The notes beneath the pieces are model-generated. The model did not search any database, was not told the DNA's origin, and saw nothing but the letters and a program-made list of their open reading frames with translations. Shown here in pieces: positions 7,271 through 9,145 of a stretch of 9,145 nucleotides of DNA. The position numbers and the translations under genes are program-made. The DNA comes from Clostridia bacterium (GTDB lineage: Bacteria; Bacillota_A; Clostridia; Oscillospirales; CAG-272): the NCBI GenBank assembly GCA_017462145.1, contig JAFTRT010000030.1, positions 1-9,145 of the forward strand, written 5' to 3'. How positions within the stretch are numbered: position 1 is the stretch's first letter; each line of letters starts with the position of its first letter.

Positions 7271-7284
7271 AGATCCAACTGTTT

Positions 7285-8469
7285 TTACAGACCGAGGGCC
7301 CGACGAAGGGGCTCTGCCATGTCGGTCTTTTCCCAAGGCAGATCAATGTCTTCTCTGCCCATGTGGCCGTATGCCGCCGTCTGGCAATAGATAGGACGGC
7401 GCAGGTCAAAGCGACGGATGATGGCAGCGGGACGCAGATCGAACAGCTCGTTCACTGCCTCTGCGATGACACCCTCATCCACCGTACCGGTACCAAAGGT
7501 ATCCACCATGACCGAAACAGGCTTGGCAACGCCGATGGCATAGGCTACCTGCACCTCACAACGGTCAGCCAATCCTGCCGCCACCACGTTCTTGGCAATG
7601 TACCGTGCGGCGTAAGAAGCGGAACGATCCACCTTGGTGGGATCCTTACCCGAGAAAGCACCGCCTCCGTGACGGGAATATCCGCCGTAGGTATCTACAA
7701 TGATTTTCCGACCCGTTAAGCCCGTATCACCGGCAGGGCCGCCCACCACAAAGCGTCCGGTGGGATTGACGTAGATCTTGGTCTCTTCATCCATCAGATC
7801 AGCAGGAACGACGGGGCGAATTACCTGCTCGATCACATCCTTTCGGATCTGCTCCAAAGACACCTCTGCGCTATGCTGAGAGGAAATGACCACCGTATCC
7901 ACACGAACGGGCTGATCGTCATGATATTCTACGGTCACCTGTGTTTTTCCGTCGGGACGCAGATAATCCAGCGTTCCGTTTTTCCGAACTTCCGTCAGAC
8001 GAATGGCCAGCTTATGAGCCAAGGAAATGGGCAAAGGCATCAGCTCACGGGTCTCGTTGCAAGCATAGCCGAACATCAAGCCTTGGTCGCCTGCTCCCGT
8101 ATCCAAGCCGTCATTCATTGCGCCTTCCTTGGCTTCCAAGGACTTATCAACGCCCATAGCGATGTCGGGAGACTGCTCATGAATGGAGCTGATCACCGCA
8201 CAGCTATCGCAGTCAAAGCCATACTTTGCACGGGTATAACCAATTTCACGGACCGTCTCACGTACAATGCTTTGAATATCCACGTAAGCATTGGTGGTGA
8301 TCTCACCCATGACCGTTACAAGGCCGGTGGTGCAAAACGTCTCACAAGCCACACGGGACATGGGATCTTGACGCAACAGCTCATCCAAAATAGCATCCGA
8401 AATTTTGTCGCAGATTTTATCGGGATGTCCTTCGGTTACGGACTCCGATGTAAACAATACTTTTTTCAT
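7285..8469 (-). CDS. metK: S-adenosylmethionine synthase
   Basis: Full-length methionine adenosyltransferase (394 residues; family usually 380-400), which makes SAM, phosphate and diphosphate from methionine and ATP in the cytosol. Seen: '[10 protein letters not shown]' with catalytic H15 and D17 (9-18), the signature 'GAGDQG' (125-130), the second signature 'GGGAFSGKD' (268-276), '[12 protein letters not shown]' (259-270) and '[10 protein letters not shown]' (281-290). The ATG at 8469 has a TAAGGA ribosome site 9 bp upstream, which overlaps the stop codon of the preceding frame. The gene lies downstream of a SAM-I riboswitch with terminator, so its own product should repress it. The riboswitch is about 560 bp away rather than directly upstream, because the 179-codon frame intervenes. 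A G+C-rich hairpin follows the gene. Confidence 0.97.
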   Translation of the reverse strand: MKKVLFTSESVTEGHPDKICDKISDAILDELLRQDPMSRVACETFCTTGLVTVMGEITTNAYVDIQSIVRETVREIGYTRAKYGFDCDSCAVISSIHEQSPDIAMGVDKSLEAKEGAMNDGLDTGAGDQGLMFGYACNETRELMPLPISLAHKLAIRLTEVRKNGTLDYLRPDGKTQVTVEYHDDQPVRVDTVVISSQHSAEVSLEQIRKDVIEQVIRPVVPADLMDEETKIYVNPTGRFVVGGPAGDTGLTGRKIIVDTYGGYSRHGGGAFSGKDPTKVDRSASYAARYIAKNVVAAGLADRCEVQVAYAIGVAKPVSVMVDTFGTGTVDEGVIAEAVNELFDLRPAAIIRRFDLRRPIYCQTAAYGHMGREDIDLPWEKTDMAEPLRRALGL

Positions 8470-8481
8470 GTTTGATTTTCC

Positions 8482-9021
8482 TTACCTTTGTATCATTGGG
8501 AGCATTCCTCCGCCCCATTCCACCACGGTAAATCCATTGCGCACAAAGCCGTCAAAGTGTTGTGCTTCAATGGTCACCGGTTGATCGGAAGCGTAAAATG
8601 CCATATAAACCCGCAGCAAGCTGTCGGGTGTAGGCGTGATCTCCAATTGTGCAGCATTGGTATAGGCTTCACTCTGAAAAGAAATCACGTTGTATTCATG
8701 TTGTTGTAAAATTGGAAGCCAATATACGATAAATTCGTTTGCTTCCCGTTGCGTCAAGCCGATCTCCGCCAGTACCTGTTCCAAAAAGGCTGCTGAATCT
8801 TCTCCCCGAACACAAAAGCCTTGCGAAAAGTCGGGTTCAACAAAAGAAACACCTTCCCAATACAGGCAATCGTACTCCCGTCCATTGGGAAATACAAGGG
8901 TGCCGTCTGGCTTGGCAACAAAATTCTGCCACCCCTCTGTTCCATAATCCGGATAGGTACAGGTCACTTCCCCGTTGAATGTGAGGGTAACCGAGCAAAC
9001 GGTATCTTCGGTCGGATACAA
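8482..9021 (-). CDS. C-terminal part of a Clostridia secreted-protein family, probably 5'-truncated
   Basis: A 179-codon open frame between the S-box terminator and metK. I recognise the motifs 'CTYPDYG' (21-27), 'CLYWEG' (52-57), 'ANEFIVYWLP' (94-103), 'YNVISFQ' (110-116) and 'GFTVVEWGGG' (163-172) as the C-terminal region of uncharacterised, usually larger secreted or lipoprotein-like proteins of Clostridia, in which an 'IYLYP' motif begins the conserved part. This frame opens exactly within that motif: its first codon is TTG, followed by Tyr-Pro, and an in-frame TAA lies two codons upstream. There is no signal peptide, no Shine-Dalgarno before the TTG and no ATG until residue 140. The simplest reading is a gene that lost its 5' end, perhaps untranslated, with an otherwise uninterrupted frame. 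It ends 12 bp before metK. Function unknown. A working short gene with a TTG start cannot be excluded. Confidence 0.55.
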   Translation of the reverse strand: MYPTEDTVCSVTLTFNGEVTCTYPDYGTEGWQNFVAKPDGTLVFPNGREYDCLYWEGVSFVEPDFSQGFCVRGEDSAAFLEQVLAEIGLTQREANEFIVYWLPILQQHEYNVISFQSEAYTNAAQLEITPTPDSLLRVYMAFYASDQPVTIEAQHFDGFVRNGFTVVEWGGGMLPMIQR

Positions 9022-9032
9022 ATTTTAGAATC

Positions 9033-9064
9033 AAAAAATCTCCGGAACACTTCCGGAGATTTTT
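9033..9064 (-). terminator. Intrinsic terminator of the SAM-I riboswitch
   Basis: A perfect 14-bp inverted repeat (9034-9047 with 9051-9064, loop CAC on plus) ends in six U on the minus strand (9033-9038). It lies just after the aptamer. Its upstream arm AUCUCCGGAA (minus strand, 9051-9060) can pair instead with UUCCGGAAGAU (9073-9083) inside the aptamer, ten pairs with one bulged A, which gives the expected antiterminator when SAM is scarce. Confidence 0.93.
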
Positions 9065-9066
9065 AT

Positions 9067-9145
9067 GGTCTCATCTTCCGGAATTAGCACCTTACCCTGT
9101 AGCAGAGGCAGGTTGCCGTGGTTTCATCGAGCCTGTCTCTCCGCC
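9067..9145 (-). promoter_or_regulatory. SAM-I (S-box) riboswitch aptamer, 5' end outside window
   Basis: The minus strand carries the conserved S-box landmarks in the right order: GATGAAACC (9120-9128, kink-turn side of P2), GCAACC (9111-9116), a P3 stem region, AAGGTGCTAATTCC (9080-9093) and GATGAGA (9069-9075, the 3' strand of P1). The 5' strand of P1 (expected to resemble TCTTATC) and the promoter lie beyond the right edge; about 15 nt of aptamer seem to be missing. Together with the following terminator this is a transcriptional OFF switch: SAM binding stabilises P1, frees the terminator arm and stops transcription. Downstream are the 179-codon frame and metK, a classic S-box target. Confidence 0.95.

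Noticed and set aside
1..9145. Search for CRISPR repeats, tRNA or rRNA genes, insertion sequences and toxin-antitoxin pairs
   Set aside because: No regularly spaced repeats, cloverleaf patterns, transposase motifs, terminal inverted repeats or small paired toxin frames were seen. The genes are conserved housekeeping functions.

Overview
The window looks like chromosomal DNA of a low-to-moderate G+C Firmicute, most likely a gut member of the Clostridia (Oscillospiraceae/Ruminococcaceae type). The reasons are an S-box (SAM-I) riboswitch upstream of metK, strong AGGAGG-type Shine-Dalgarno sites, sigma-A-like promoters with 17-bp spacers, the RecD2 form of RecD without RecBC, ComF, and a lone MreB. 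The species assignment is inference. Almost everything is housekeeping. I see no prophage, transposase, CRISPR array, toxin-antitoxin pair, tRNA or rRNA.

Right part (read right to left on the minus strand): the right edge holds most of a SAM-I riboswitch (9067-9145, 5' end cut off by the window) followed by its intrinsic terminator (9033-9064). Behind it comes a 179-codon frame (8482-9021), the C-terminal part of what I recognise as a secreted-protein family of Clostridia; it looks 5'-truncated. It ends 12 bp before metK (7285-8469), the S-adenosylmethionine synthase. S-box control of metK is classic feedback: high SAM folds the aptamer and terminates transcription. The odd fragment now lies between switch and target.

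Middle: after a G+C-rich hairpin (7247-7270) come recD2 (4970-7207), a 5'-3' DNA helicase, and comF (4224-4973), a competence-associated phosphoribosyltransferase-fold protein, overlapping by ATGA and so probably translationally coupled. mreB (3044-4105) follows from its own strong promoter, which is overlaid by an inverted repeat. pepD (1542-2975), an M20-family dipeptidase, follows mreB after a 68-bp gap that contains a hairpin but no evident promoter, so mreB and pepD are probably co-transcribed.

Left part: a small four-helix membrane protein of the TIGR04086 type (1041-1490) is the only plus-strand gene. It converges on pepD, and a long bidirectional terminator (1489-1537) sits between them. 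It diverges from a carboxyltransferase subunit gene (1-818, 3' end off-window) that has a clear sigma-A promoter and a roughly 75-nt leader. No stretch above 300 bp lacks a gene; the largest gap is 819-1040.

I found no convincing new multi-gene system. The points most worth a second look are the riboswitch/truncated gene/metK arrangement, the inverted repeat over the mreB promoter, and the divergent substrate loop of the carboxyltransferase.
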